This document shows positions 48,015 to 58,975 of a DNA stretch of 64,000 nt, piece after piece. A program made the translations under genes and the position numbers. This DNA is from Boswellia sacra (Eukaryota; Streptophyta; Magnoliopsida; Sapindales; Burseraceae). Position 1 is the stretch's first letter; each line of letters opens with the position of its first letter. The stretch is taken from assembly GCA_013180625.2 (NCBI GenBank), contig SNVD02013041.1, positions 1 through 64,000 of the forward strand, read 5' to 3'. The notes under the pieces are model-generated. The model saw only the letters and a list, made by a program, of their open reading frames with translations, searched no databases and was not told the origin of the DNA.

Positions 48015-49520
48015 TTATGCAAAAGGGATATTGATATGTAGCTTTTTAAAGACCCCCAAAAACCTAGAGAATTGTTTATCAAGCTTGCTCTTTTGGAGCC
48101 TTTGAGGAAAGGGAACTTTAGGAACTGGTTGTTGAGTGGGCAATGATGTATTTTGAACCTTGTTATCATTAGTCTTCATTGGTAATATGGTTGCAGTCAC
48201 TGGTTCTTCTTCTTCCTTCTCCTTTTGCTTCTCAACTTCCATTGGTTCACCTAACTCTTTACCACCCCTCAAAGTAATAACTTTGCAATGCTCTTTTAGG
48301 TTCACTTTAGTAGTACTAGGTAAATTACCTTGTAGTCTTCCTCCAATCATATTAGGTAGCTGACCTACTTGAGTCTCCAAGCTTCTAATTTGGGCTGATC
48401 GATTTTGAAAATTGTTGCCTGTTTCAGCCATGAATCTTTTCATAAAGCTGGTTGTGGTTGTTGTCAATTGGGCCAAGGCTTCTTTTAGAGATTATTTCTT
48501 TTCTTGTTGAGGAGGTTTAATGGCGTTTTAGTTGCTCCAAGAGAAATTTAAATGATTTCTCCAACCTGGTTTGTAGGTGTTGCTACAAGGGTTATTCCTG
48601 GGATGTTGTAATCAACATAGCTAGCTTGCTCAACCTGTCTTTGGAACGGGTTTCCTTTTTCGCACCCCTTACTAATTTGGTTGCCTGGGCAGTGTTCACA
48701 TACAGCTGCTGGAATATGGATGGCATTGGCTACCATAGTATGATTTTGTAGTTGCCTAGATAGTACAGCTATTTGTGCTTTCAAAGAGTCAATCTCATCT
48801 AAATTGTGAAGTCCAACTAGCTTTTTAGGTGCAGCTCTCTTACCATTCGATTGAAAGTTGTTCATAGCCATCTCTTCGATCAAGGCATATGCTTCATCTT
48901 GCATTTTCTTCATAAAAGCTTCTTCTGAAGCTGCATCTATTAGAGTTCTTGTTGAGTGTCCCAAACCATTGTAGAATGTTTGTACTTGCATCCATTTGGC
49001 TAGGCCATGATGAGGACACTTTCTAAGCAACTCCTTGAACTTCTCACATGCATCATAGGTAGATTCTCCCTCATATTGTGCAAATTTAAAGATCTCCATT
49101 CGTAGCTTGACTATCGTTGATGGTAGGAAAAATTTGGCAAGGAATTTTTGGGTTAACTCCTCCCAAGTAGTTATAGAATCTACAGGTAACAAATTCAACC
49201 AAATCTTAGCTCTATCTTTTAATAAAGGAAGAATGCAATCTAATAGCATCATACGTAACTCAATTAAACTTGAATGTTTCACAAATTTCAATAAAATTAG
49301 CACGATGAGCATTAGGATCTTTATTAGGTAGTCCACAAAATAGAGATGATTGAATTATCTGCAGAGTAACTGGCTTAATCTCAAAGTTGTTTCCTTGAAT
49401 GGTCAGCTTCCTTATAGCTTCATGAATTCCCATTATCTTAGCGAGCATGTAATCCATGAGTCTTGAATTAGTTGGAATTATAGCTCTTTTTCCATTTTCT
49501 TCCATATTGTTAGCCGTCAC
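48015..49520 (-). pseudogene. gag of the non-autonomous element
   Basis: ATG 49520 opens MTANNMEENGKRAIIPTNSR. A frameshift near 49260 leads into the capsid part (RAKIWLNLLPVDSITTWEEL, KFLAKFFLPSTIVKLRMEIF, STYDACEKFKELLRKCPHHG, RTLIDAASEEAFMKK), then a degenerate zinc knuckle (CEHCPGNQISKGC). A second break near 48540 leads to the helix LETQVGQLPNMIGGRLQGNL and an acidic stretch ending FLGVFKKLHINIPFA. The gene is recognisably Athila-like but interrupted. Confidence 0.88.
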
Positions 49521-49722
49521 ACTTGTTTGTTTGGACTTTTCACGTTTCTCCTTTCTATTCTTTCAACAGGTCCATTTTATCTCAAAATCCAAAAGTAATA
49601 GGTCCTTGTCTTCAAACTTTTGCATGCAACTGCCAATATCAAACGAAGCAAAACTTAAGTAAAAATTGAAAATAAAATTCAAACTAAACCCACGTTATTT
49701 AGTTGAATATTAATAAAAACAA

Positions 49723-49740
49723 TCCCCGGCAATGGCATCA
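49723..49740 (-). other. Primer binding site (tRNA-Asp type, three mismatches)
   Basis: The plus strand reads TCCCCGGCAATGGCATCA. Compared with the tRNA-Asp tail it differs at three positions, all explainable as C-to-T or G-to-A changes. Confidence 0.88.
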
Positions 49741-49746
49741 AAAACT

Positions 49747-51008
49747 TGTTATGCAAAATCTGCAAGTGTGCAGAATCGATCAAGTAATATAATGATGAGT
49801 GAGTTATCGTTCCCACGAGAATTGGTCATTAACTACTAAACTTAATCTAACTATGATTTTATTTGAATAATCAATTTAAATAGCAAACTTAAAAGAATTA
49901 ACTAACTAAATAACTAGAATAAAATTAAATACTAAGCAAAGGAATACTAAATTAAGATAAATTCAATGGTATTAAGCTCTAGAGTATCAGGTTTCACCTA
50001 AGTTATCTACTCTATTATTCAATCCAATTTAATTAATGGTTCATCAACCTTGTTGCCAATCGATTTCTCTAAGGTATTTGTTATTCTTTTTCAAGCAATA
50101 ACAATGTATAATGATAAGGAGAATCACATATCTATCTCATCTAACAACTTATAATTATCCATTAAGCACAAGAAATCTTATAGGATTGCACAAATCACAA
50201 TTATATTTCTACCTCATGTAAATTCATGGTGAATCAAAATATAAATTAACTTCTTAGTCTAATTTATATATCAAATCATGCAATAGTAGGCCAGACCATC
50301 ACAAGCACTAAGCACATAAATAATTCACTCAACAAGAATTTAAATAAACATCAATATATTGAATTGAAATAATAGAGTATCAAACTTGGTTACATCCTAA
50401 TCTTAGAAAAAGAGAATTTAGTTTGTAATGTATAGAAAAATAACACAAGAAAATCGAGTAGCATTCATAGAGTACAAAGGAGATGAAAGATTTAGAGATC
50501 TTGAAGATTCCTTAAAGATTCTCCCTTGAATTGTGCCTCTAAGGGTTGTAGATTGCTTTCTTGCCTCCTTAGCACTTCTAAGGACGTCTCTAGTGCTCTA
50601 AAGAAGATCTAAAACTCGTCTATTTATAGTCTATAAGAGAAAGAATTCGAGCCTGAAGTAAAACAGGAATCCTGAAAATTTTCAGAATTGCACTTGCGCA
50701 GGAGCACAACTACAGTGGCACGAGAGCGCCAACTTTCTGGTTTCGCAAGCTTTGTTGTTTTGGATCTTGTGCAGTTGCGCCACTTGTGTTGCACTGGAAC
50801 GCCAAGTCTTTGATTTTGTCGTTCGCAGCTTTTTCCTCTTTTGGCCCTTTTTACTCCTATTTTTTATGTGCTTTATTAGGAATCCAATTCTATTCCAAAG
50901 AATCTGCATTTAACTAAAATAGCACATTATTTTCTCCTTATTTTACTCAAAAACTATTCAAAAATTAAATTTAAGGTTTCTTAAATTAGTTAACAAAATT
51001 CACTAACA
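49747..51008 (-). repeat. 5' LTR of the non-autonomous Athila-like element
   Basis: It starts TGTTATGCAAAATCTGC and ends CTAACA, 1262 bp. It aligns along its whole length with 39770-41027 and with 60437-61726, including the block GTGAGTTATCGTTCCCACGA near its inner edge and a GC-richer stretch around 50695-50815. Confidence 0.92.
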
Positions 51009-51224
51009 GCAATCCTTTTGTTCATTTACACATTAGGATAAAAGCTAAAAAATTTATTAGATTTTTCAATTCAAATGGATTCATACTTTAACAGAAAACA
51101 AAGGTGGTGCTACTCTCATAAACTCACTCATAGACATTATTGCATGATTGTCATATCATTCACACTAATTAATTAATGTTATTAAAATTTAAAATTTACT
51201 CATCTAATTAAATTATGATACATC

Positions 51225-51527
51225 AGTTTATATAAATAAGTTTGTATTGATAGTTTGTAAAATTAGTATTGCTAAAAAAATAAACACACTTTTAAGATAC
51301 AAAATTAAGGCTAGGAGAGAGAACAGATTTGCTATACAAATCTAATGATTCATTGATAGATCAAGGTAAACACAAATCTCATATTTTAGTTTATTTTATT
51401 TAATTCATATATCTAATAATGTATTCAAACTATTATTGAATTTCTTATTACACTTGATAGCTGTCTAGGAAAATAATTTGAATGCTATCAACTTCTCTTA
51501 ACAAATAAGGTATATTCATTTCGTAAT
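51225..51527 (+). repeat. Left copy of a 303-bp direct repeat
   Basis: Identical to 56950-57252 except one base (C at 51517 versus A at 57242), with no indel. It starts AGTTTATATAAATAAG and ends TTTCGTAAT. It has no TG..CA ends, primer site or polypurine tract, so it is not an LTR. Confidence 0.95.
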
Positions 51528-51706
51528 TATTTATTGGTAGCATGTGTGAAAAGCCATTATTGGTAGCATTCCATCATTGCTACTGAAAGTGTTTGGTAGC
51601 ATTAAAGCACAAGCTATTGTAGGCCAAGCAACTAAAAGCCTTTAGATTTGATTGCATTTATGTGAGGCTATGAATTATTTATTGGTAGCATGTGTGAAAA
51701 GCCATT
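51525..51706 (+). repeat. 34-bp direct repeat at the broken left edge
   Basis: The text AATTATTTATTGGTAGCATG plus GTGAAAAGCCATT-type continuation occurs identically at 51525-51558 and 51673-51706, 148 bases apart. The first copy straddles the junction between the 303-bp repeat and the transposon remnant. Confidence 0.88.
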
Positions 51707-54379
51707 GACGTTTTTTTGTAACATTCATGGAACGCTATTAAGGTCCTTCTTGTAGCATTTTAATAAGGCTATAGCTTCAATTTTTAGAGCATTTTAATAA
51801 GGCTATTACTAATCTTTTTATCGCATATGTTACTAGCTATAAATAATTCTTTCGTATTAAGTACAGAATGCTACAAATGAACTTTTTATGGCATGCATAG
51901 AATGCCATGGAAAACCATTTCGTAGCATACACATATAGCTACAGACGTGGATTTCCTAACATGTAATAAATCCAAATTATTTTTGTTTCTATAGCGTCTA
52001 GTTGAAGTTGGTAACTGAGTTCTTATAACATTATACAAATGCTACTATAATATGATTTTGTAGCATGTCACTGCTATAACAATTATTCTGAATGTTTTAC
52101 AATTATTAAATGAGATCTAAACTATTTTAACAAAAAGATTTCATTCACCATATTTCATTAATATATAGTGAAGGACATCTTAACTAGCATGTATCAAAGT
52201 TACACAAAATATATATATGAAAAGTTTACCATACAACTCTCAAGCTCTAGGTACAACATACATCAAAGACCTCACATACATCATAGATCTTTTGGATGCT
52301 TGGTTTATAAAATCCAAAGTCCAAATTAATATGTAAGTCCTAGCCATTCAAAAATAGATCAACAAAATATTATTCCTTCTTTATTCCCATCCTGCGCTTC
52401 TTGTATATTTTTATGACCTGCGTCATTTATTCAAATGAAATATAATTATTTATATTTCAAAAAAGAAAACAACATGATAGTCTAAAGATATGATGGGATA
52501 TATTACTGTCATTTTAGTTTTCTTACACAATCATAAAGTAATAGAGAAGCATAGAGCAGTAGACTTGGAAATGCATGTGGAACTAAAAACCAAAGAAGAC
52601 AATACAATTTGAACTTTGCAAATTGATATTTCACTCACTATTCAGTTCATAAATATACACATATATATCAATAATATTATAAACTAATCTGACCTCAATT
52701 AATAAAAGCATGGTCAAGTTAAAGTCCGACGGTAGCTATTAACATATGTAATTTCAACAATATTACAAATAAGATTGAATTGAATTGAATCCTTGCTAAG
52801 CCCAGAAAATTGAATTGAATCCTTGCTAAGTTAAATGATAGTTGGCCACAAAGTTGTGTGAACAATAAGATTTGCTAGTTGGACATGCAAAGTCATGGAA
52901 ACCATTAAAATGTGACCTCAATTAGGATAAAAAAGATGAGATGCTAGCATCACAATGTGATGTGGCTATCTTTTTCTCCACCTAAGAATAAAAATAAAAT
53001 GTGAAAAAGATAGCCACAGCACAAGTTATAAAATAAATGCTTCAAAGAATAATGCTACAAATCGCAAGCAATACCTCAATTTTTCATCTAATTACATGCA
53101 TGTCTTCCTACATCTCCATATTTTTTCAAACAAAAGAGATTGCCTAAATTGTAGTTCATAAATACCAGTTCATACTGCACATTCACGTCAAATTTGCAAC
53201 TCAGTAGCTAAATCAGAAATGCACCCCCTCTTCTTTACTTTTCACCTTCACCTCCTTTATAAGAGATGTCCATTTTATGAGCATCTTCACCTATAGGAAA
53301 AATCACATTAACCAACAAATAAGGATACAACTTAAAGAGAAACAATATCCTAAACATAGATAAAGGTCTAATAAATTAAGATACTAAAAAAACTAATAAG
53401 AAATGAAGCATTGGTACTGCATAGGGACAACAATTTGAGATAAATTAAAATGTCTCATTTATAAGCATCTATTAGTAGCTAAGTTAATTACTACTCATGT
53501 TCACTAGGTGCCATAATTGTATAAAAGGTTTTAACATATAAACATTAGTTGTATTTATCGATTAGACAAATCAAAACCATCATAATTTATATAGTGACAA
53601 TGACCTCACAGCCCCATTTTTAACAATATATTATACAATTAAGTTTATGCAACACTATAATTACGAAAACTAAGAATAGCAATGAAAAAAGTAAAAAAAG
53701 ATTATTCGTGTAGGATTGGGCTAAGCAAACATTACAAGAAAATCACAACTTACAAAGTACAAGACTATACAACTCCATGCACACACACACACACACATAC
53801 ATATCACAACCAACTTATTATCATATCCAACAATATCCACTTTCAACAATGCATCTCGCAAGAGTACAATAGCATCTATATAGTTAAATGAAAGAAGTTA
53901 TTTCAAAACTTATGTGTGCTCTACTAGCTACAGATTATAACGAGCCATGTGATTAAAGTGTTAATGTGGCCATAATCGTATCGCAAGTAGTTACACAAGC
54001 TTCAATTAAGCAAGATTAAATTAATTAAAGTGTTAATGTGGCCATAGTCTTCTCTTCTATATTTGTTTTTCAAATGGAAATGAAAAAATAATTATATGCT
54101 CATGAAACAATCGACAAAGTACCAAATTATATTAAAAAAGAAAAATCATTGCTTGGAACCATGGTATAAGAGCCCCAAGCAATCATGAGCTCTACCAGAA
54201 AATCTGAAATATAATCTACCACCAACTCCACTTCTAAGTATAATTTTTGCAGCTAATCTGGATGTAGCAAATAGGACACCAACACCTTGTCACAGTGAGA
54301 TATTAATTAATTAATTACTAGCAAAATTCAATTTTGAACTAATTTTCTAAGCACAAAAGGTGAAATATGAAAGTTTTAC

Positions 54380-54655
54380 CTGACCAGGACCATGATAGCT
54401 AACTTCACTGCCACGTTCAATTTTATAAACTTGTAAAGGAGGAACTTTTAGGTTGAAATTAAGGTACTTTTCAAACCACCAGTGCCCATTGTGTAAGTAG
54501 AGCAATACCATAATAATGAGCGCATCTAGACATTCTTCATTGCTTTCAATCAAAGCCTTCTTCTCCATAACTATGTTTTTCTACCAGGACCATGCTGCAC
54601 TGTACGGAACTGGCTCCTTGTACAAATCGGAACATTCACACTTGAGCCAATCATT
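54380..54655 (-). pseudogene. LIP2: Lipoyl(octanoyl)transferase gene fragment (LIP2 type)
   Basis: LIP2 proteins move octanoyl groups from acyl carrier protein to lipoate-dependent enzymes in mitochondria or plastids. The minus-strand exon encodes ECSDLYKEPVPYSAAWSW, a TAG stop in place of Gln, then KNIVMEKKALIESNEEC, a shifted middle (LIIMVLLYLHNGHWW where LIVLQH..VYTLG is expected), then EKYLNFNL, VYKIERGSEV and SYHGPGQ. A proper GT donor follows. The catalytic Cys and Lys regions would lie in later exons, which are absent. It sits inside the transposon remnant, so it looks captured. Confidence 0.8.
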
Positions 54656-55869
54656 TAAGGTGATCAATCACATTTACCAATCACACTCTTTGAATCTTAT
54701 ATCAATAAGATTGTCGAATGAATGTTGTTATCAATTGAATCATATGATGATAATTAATTTAATTACACTTTCAATATTTCAAACTCAAAGCTGTAGATGC
54801 TTATATCTTAAACGTTTGGAGTCATTTATGAAGTAATTGTTTATCAAATGAAATAAAAATAATAATACTTAATGAAGTAATTGCTTACACCTACCAAAAT
54901 AATCACGAAATTAATAAATGGAAATGGAAATGAAATAAAAATAATAATACTTAATTACATTGATTATCACTTAATTCAGAATCAAATGTGTAAATTTTGG
55001 AAAACTATGGTACTCGTCTAAGTTTTAGAAGATTAATATTCCTGTCATGCAGCATATATATTGACCAGTAGGCATATGTTAACCACCATAAAAATCCAGA
55101 AGTGAGCAAGGGACAGGAATAATTGGCATTTTGCAGTACTTTTTACTGCCTAAAAAGGAGTTAGCTAGCAATAGGTTTTGAAGATCAGCCAAAAAAAAGG
55201 AAAAAAAAAAAAGAAATGTATCAAAAAATTAAATAATAAGCACCAGTACAAAATAACACCAGGTTATCATCCTTCTCTATTTCTAGGAAATAGAAAATAC
55301 AATTTCATCATTCTATTGATTAACAGTTGATCAAATTATGAAGTAATTGTTTATGAAATACATTCTATTGAAGGAAAAAATAATAGATAAATATAAGACA
55401 CTTCCACTCCAAATAAAAAAGACACATCCGATTGATTAAAAGGTGAAACGATTTTTAACTGCCAGAAATTAGCTTGTTCAGTCACAGAATTGCTTAGCCA
55501 GATGCTCAATCAATCATCAAGTTCATCCAACGGATTAGTTTATGAGTCCCTAGCAAGATCCCAGAATGATGTCAGTTTACAACAATTCATTTACCCTAAT
55601 TCATCAAAACTTTTCCAAAAGCTAAATTGACAAACAGGTAAGTAAAGAATAGCAGTGACAAGCACCTTTGACAACTCAGAAAATGCGTATCAATCTCAGA
55701 CTTCACCTCTGACAACGACAATTTCTAAATGGTAATGGGCAAATCTTAATATCACTTCCAATATATATGTCTTATTTAAGAATAAAGCAGTTAAAGAACA
55801 TCACTAACGCAAAAGGAAATGAATCTGCACTTACATGATTGTATCAGTTCTAATTAATTACAACTGAGC

Positions 55870-56170
55870 AGGCCTGGCGGTGGCAAAGCTGGACGACTGA
55901 AGAAAGGGAGCAGCTGTGGACCGTCGTGTGACGACGACGAGGGTGCAGCGCAGCTGTGAATGGTGGCCGATGCAAATCACAGAGGCAAACGACGGCCAAG
56001 CTTGAAGTAGATGAAAATCGGGGGCTATCGGTGTTGGACGATCAAGCGAAGGTGGACTAGATGCAGATCATAGACGGAGTCGCGGACTCGCGGTGGAGCG
56101 TCAACGGTGGTAGAACAGTCTGAGCAGATCGAGATTTGGGGGAGGGACGGAGGGTAGCGTGGCGGCTGTG
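55870..56170 (-). other. GC-rich leader-like segment, probably captured gene 5' region
   Basis: Far richer in GC than its surroundings, with recurrent CGTCGT/CCGCC-type text on the minus strand. It could be an untranslated first exon of the gene that supplied the LIP2 exon, but no protein is recognised. Confidence 0.35.
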
Positions 56171-56324
56171 CCAATTTGGGGAAGGTTATAATTGAAATAG
56201 GGATTTACGAAATTTATAAAGGTTGTTAAATATTTTGAAAATCCATATATGTTAAAACCTAACAAAATAGCCCCTATGAATTTTTATAAGCCCTTATATT
56301 TTAAATTTTTTTTATTTTTATCCT

Positions 56325-56475
56325 TTACTGTGCGGGGCAGGGCGGGTCAAACAGGTCTAGATGCAAGACCCGGCCCCGGACCTGCCCTTCACAGTACTCC
56401 TAAACCCGCCCCGTTTGTCCGGGTCCAACCGGGGCCCCGAACCCGACGGGGCAAATGTCCAAGCCTAAGTGAGAG
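56325..56475. other. GC-rich insert, possible hAT-type end fragment
   Basis: Contains GGGGCAGGGCGGGTC, GACCCGGCCCCGG and CCGGGGCCCCGAACCCGAC-like text with several self-complementary GC stretches. Similar GC-rich Ac/hAT-related repeats are common in plants. No terminal repeat or target duplication could be confirmed. Confidence 0.3.
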
Positions 56476-56949
56476 GGGGATTGAGGAAGTGAGCTCACTG
56501 GACTGATGTTGCCCTATTTGCAGTCAAAACGATGTAGTTTGAGCTTACTTTTTTTTCTTCTTTTTAATGATATGAATCAAAACGACATAGTTTCAAATGT
56601 ACAATTTATTTTTTTAGTTACTGTATGTTTTTGTTGAAAGTAGCTAATTAAAGATGGGAGAACATAATGTTGTCGATTAATTTTGTTATTAACAGTAGCT
56701 TTTATCAAATGCTATGGTTTTATTATCCTTTAGTTGCATTCTGCAAATGCTACCAATTTAAATGCTTTTATAGCTTCCAAAAAAAAATGCTATGAATATA
56801 TATGGGAAAGCTATCAATAATAAAATGCTACTTTTTAAGTTACATATCATAGCATTCTTTTCCTAAATGTTACAAAAAATAAACTTTTAGTAGCATCATA
56901 AAAAAAATGCTACAATGCAGTGCTACTAAATGTGTTATTTGTTGTAGTG

Positions 56950-57252
56950 AGTTTATATAAATAAGTTTGTATTGATAGTTTGTAAAATTAGTATTGCTAA
57001 AAAAATAAACACACTTTTAAGATACAAAATTAAGGCTAGGAGAGAGAACAGATTTGCTATACAAATCTAATGATTCATTGATAGATCAAGGTAAACACAA
57101 ATCTCATATTTTAGTTTATTTTATTTAATTCATATATCTAATAATGTATTCAAACTATTATTGAATTTCTTATTACACTTGATAGCTGTCTAGGAAAATA
57201 ATTTGAATGCTATCAACTTCTCTTAACAAATAAGGTATATTAATTTCGTAAT
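56950..57252 (+). repeat. Right copy of the 303-bp direct repeat
   Basis: This copy directly abuts a CACTA-type right end (TTTGTTGTAGTG, 56938-56949). It is followed by single-copy DNA leading to the CLPX pseudogene, so it is probably the original resident copy. Confidence 0.95.
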
Positions 57253-57722
57253 GTTTAATTTGATTTGGCAATAAAATAATATAGCTTTTTATTTTCCAAA
57301 AATTCTCCAGATATATATATATATATTATATAAATTTAAAGTAAATGTTTGAAATGAAAAAGCCTGAGAAGCTTGGTTAAATATTTGAAAATCCTAGGGG
57401 AATAAATGATTATTTTTAAATCTTAGGGAAAGAAATGGAGAATTACCCAAGAACTTAATCTAATCCTCGTCTAATATAACAAACAGGTAGGAGAAGACGT
57501 GAAGGAGAAGAAGTAGATACACATACTAACACTTGGGTCAAACTGTCAAATTTAGAAACTGTCATTACTATTACCATTTCCCGCTTGTTCCCCGTATCTT
57601 CTACTACTATCACTCCTATCTCATCACTTTCTCCCACTATAAATAATTTTAACTTAATTTCCCATTTGGATTAAATATCATCTCTTCAGTTTCAATTTCA
57701 ATTCTCACTCTTCACTTATCTT

Positions 57723-58975
57723 ATGCCTGGAATTTGGAGACGGAAGAAGCTCAGAGACTTCGCTTCACCAGCTTCCCTCCTCACTTCGCGCTCCCGCTTT
57801 ACTCCTCCCATCATCGGCCCCGTCCACCGTCTTACCCACCTAAGTTACCTCTCCCATGGCCGCCGCCACTTCTTCCTCGGCATCCAAGAGGGTTACAAAT
57901 GGGACACGGGCGGTGACAACAACAATAACAGCAACTATGGTAATAATTCTTATGCTCAAAGCACATGGATCCCCTCTTTTCTTCCTCCAGTCTCTCCCCT
58001 CCAGTTCCTGCTGTTGATACGGGTAGTTATCAGGCGTTTAGCATCTGTCCCAATTGTAAATCAGCTCACTTCTTCCATCCTTACAGGATTGCTTCTCTGC
58101 AGGGAAGCTTCGTGGAAATCAACCTCGGTAATAACAACAACAATAGGAGGAAGCTAAGGAAAGTTTGCACCGGGGAAGAGAAGGTGTCGTTTTGGGACAC
58201 TTTGAGGTCGTACGGAGGAGACCCACCACGGCATCCGCCTGGGAACGGCCTGGCTGTGCATATGCCTCCTGGGCCACCATTTGCGCCGGGTGTCAATGTG
58301 ATTAGAGGTGGTAGCGGAGGTGTGGGTGATGGGATGGTGGCGATGGTGGTGGTGGTGGATGAGGTGGGTCCAATCTGGGGAAGGATTTGCCTACACCAAA
58401 AGAGATTTGCAAGGGGCTTGATAAGTTTGTGATTGGTCAAGAAAGAGCCAAAAAGGTTTGGGAATTTTGGTTATTTATAGACTACCATTAGTTAATCACA
58501 AGCTGCTCAAACCTTACAATTGGTTATTGCATTTGTGTTGATTGCCCTTGGCAGGTGCTATCCGTGGCGGTTTATAACCACTATAGGAGGATTTACAATG
58601 CCTCTTCGCAAAAACGGTAAGTTTTTTATTACTTGTTATGATAGTGTTCTATTCCTTTCACTCAAATTTAATAGAAATTTTGCAAGCTTGAAACTTGAAA
58701 GATTGGGATTTTGATACTAGCTAGGTGAGGAGCGGAACCCCCAAGCATGGAGGCAGTAGATGATGACGATAATGTAGAGTTGGAGAAGAGCAATGTGCTT
58801 TTGATGGATCCTTCTGGATCGGGTAAGCTATCCAGTGTTGTGTACATGTATTTTTTTGTTGACATACGGCGAGAAAAAGAAAATCATTGGATAATTTGTG
58901 TGTTATAAAATAGGGAAGACATTACTTGCGAAAACGTTGGCTCGTTTTGTCGCGGATGCAACAACCTTAAAGCAG
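57723..58975 (+). pseudogene. CLPX: CLPX gene fragment: first four exons, frameshifted
   Basis: CLPX is the AAA+ unfoldase of the mitochondrial Clp protease. Exon 1 (57723-58455) starts MPGIWRRKKLRDFASPASLL (targeting region) and FLGIQEGYKWDTGGD. It lacks the first zinc-binding Cys pair, keeps the second (CPNCKSAHFF) and continues in a shifted frame with NGLAVHMPPGPPFAPGVN and, in another frame, [20 protein letters not shown]. Exons 2 (58555-58616, SVAVYNHYRRIYNASS), 3 (58725-58822, NVELEKSNVLLMDPSGSG) and 4 (58914-58975, KTLLAKTLARFVADATTL) keep GT-AG borders. Walker A is DPSGSGKT rather than GPTGSGKT. Exon 4 has lost six codons (NVPFVI expected before ADATT). Nothing homologous follows 58975. 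It cannot encode a working ATPase. Confidence 0.9.

Larger units (their letters stand above)
39770..51008 (-). mobile_element. Complete non-autonomous Athila-like Ty3/gypsy element with TSD GCAAT
   Basis: The minus-strand element is bounded by two LTRs (5' LTR 49747-51008, 3' LTR 39770-41027) and flanked by the 5-bp duplication GCAAT at 39765-39769 and 51009-51013. Inside the 5' LTR is a tRNA-Asp primer site with three mismatches. Inside the 3' LTR is a polypurine tract. Gag and protease are present, reverse transcriptase, RNase H and most of integrase are deleted, and an extra plant-retrotransposon ORF lies near the 3' end. The LTRs are visibly diverged, so the insertion is old. Removing the element and one GCAAT gives text matching the paralogous site at 36438-36460. 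Confidence 0.93.
37400..51110 (+). repeat. Right copy of the duplicated ~2.45 kb segment, split by the Athila-like element
   Basis: This is the partner of 25090-36560. Its uninterrupted text around 38070-38100 shows the empty site of the CACTA-type insertion. In turn the left copy at 36440-36460 shows the empty site of the retrotransposon at 39770-51008. It is continuous apart from that insertion. Confidence 0.85.
51528..56949. mobile_element. CACTA-type element remnant with lost left end, carrying a LIP2 exon
   Basis: The right end is CACTACAACAAATAACAC when read on the minus strand from 56949. Inside both margins are many copies of TAGCATT or AATGCTA, a subterminal repeat pattern (51540-52080 and 56680-56930). 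On the left no CACTA terminus exists; instead the text begins abruptly inside a subterminal repeat directly after the 303-bp repeat. The interior has one recognisable exon (LIP2, 54380-54655) and a GC-rich leader-like stretch at 55870-56170. No transposase is seen. Confidence 0.7.

Noticed and set aside
54516..54836. Plus-strand ORF opposite LIP2
   Set aside because: It is antisense to recognisable LIP2 codons and has no motif of its own.
51225..57252. The two 303-bp repeats as LTRs of a short retrotransposon
   Set aside because: They have no TG..CA ends, no primer site or polypurine tract inside, and the enclosed DNA ends in a CACTA-type terminus on one side.
58081..58440. Minus-strand Pro/Thr-rich ORF
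   Set aside because: It is the complement of CLPX exon 1.
57723..58975. CLPX as a functional gene
   Set aside because: Exon 1 has frameshifts and lacks a Cys pair, Walker A is altered, six core codons are missing, and no exons follow.
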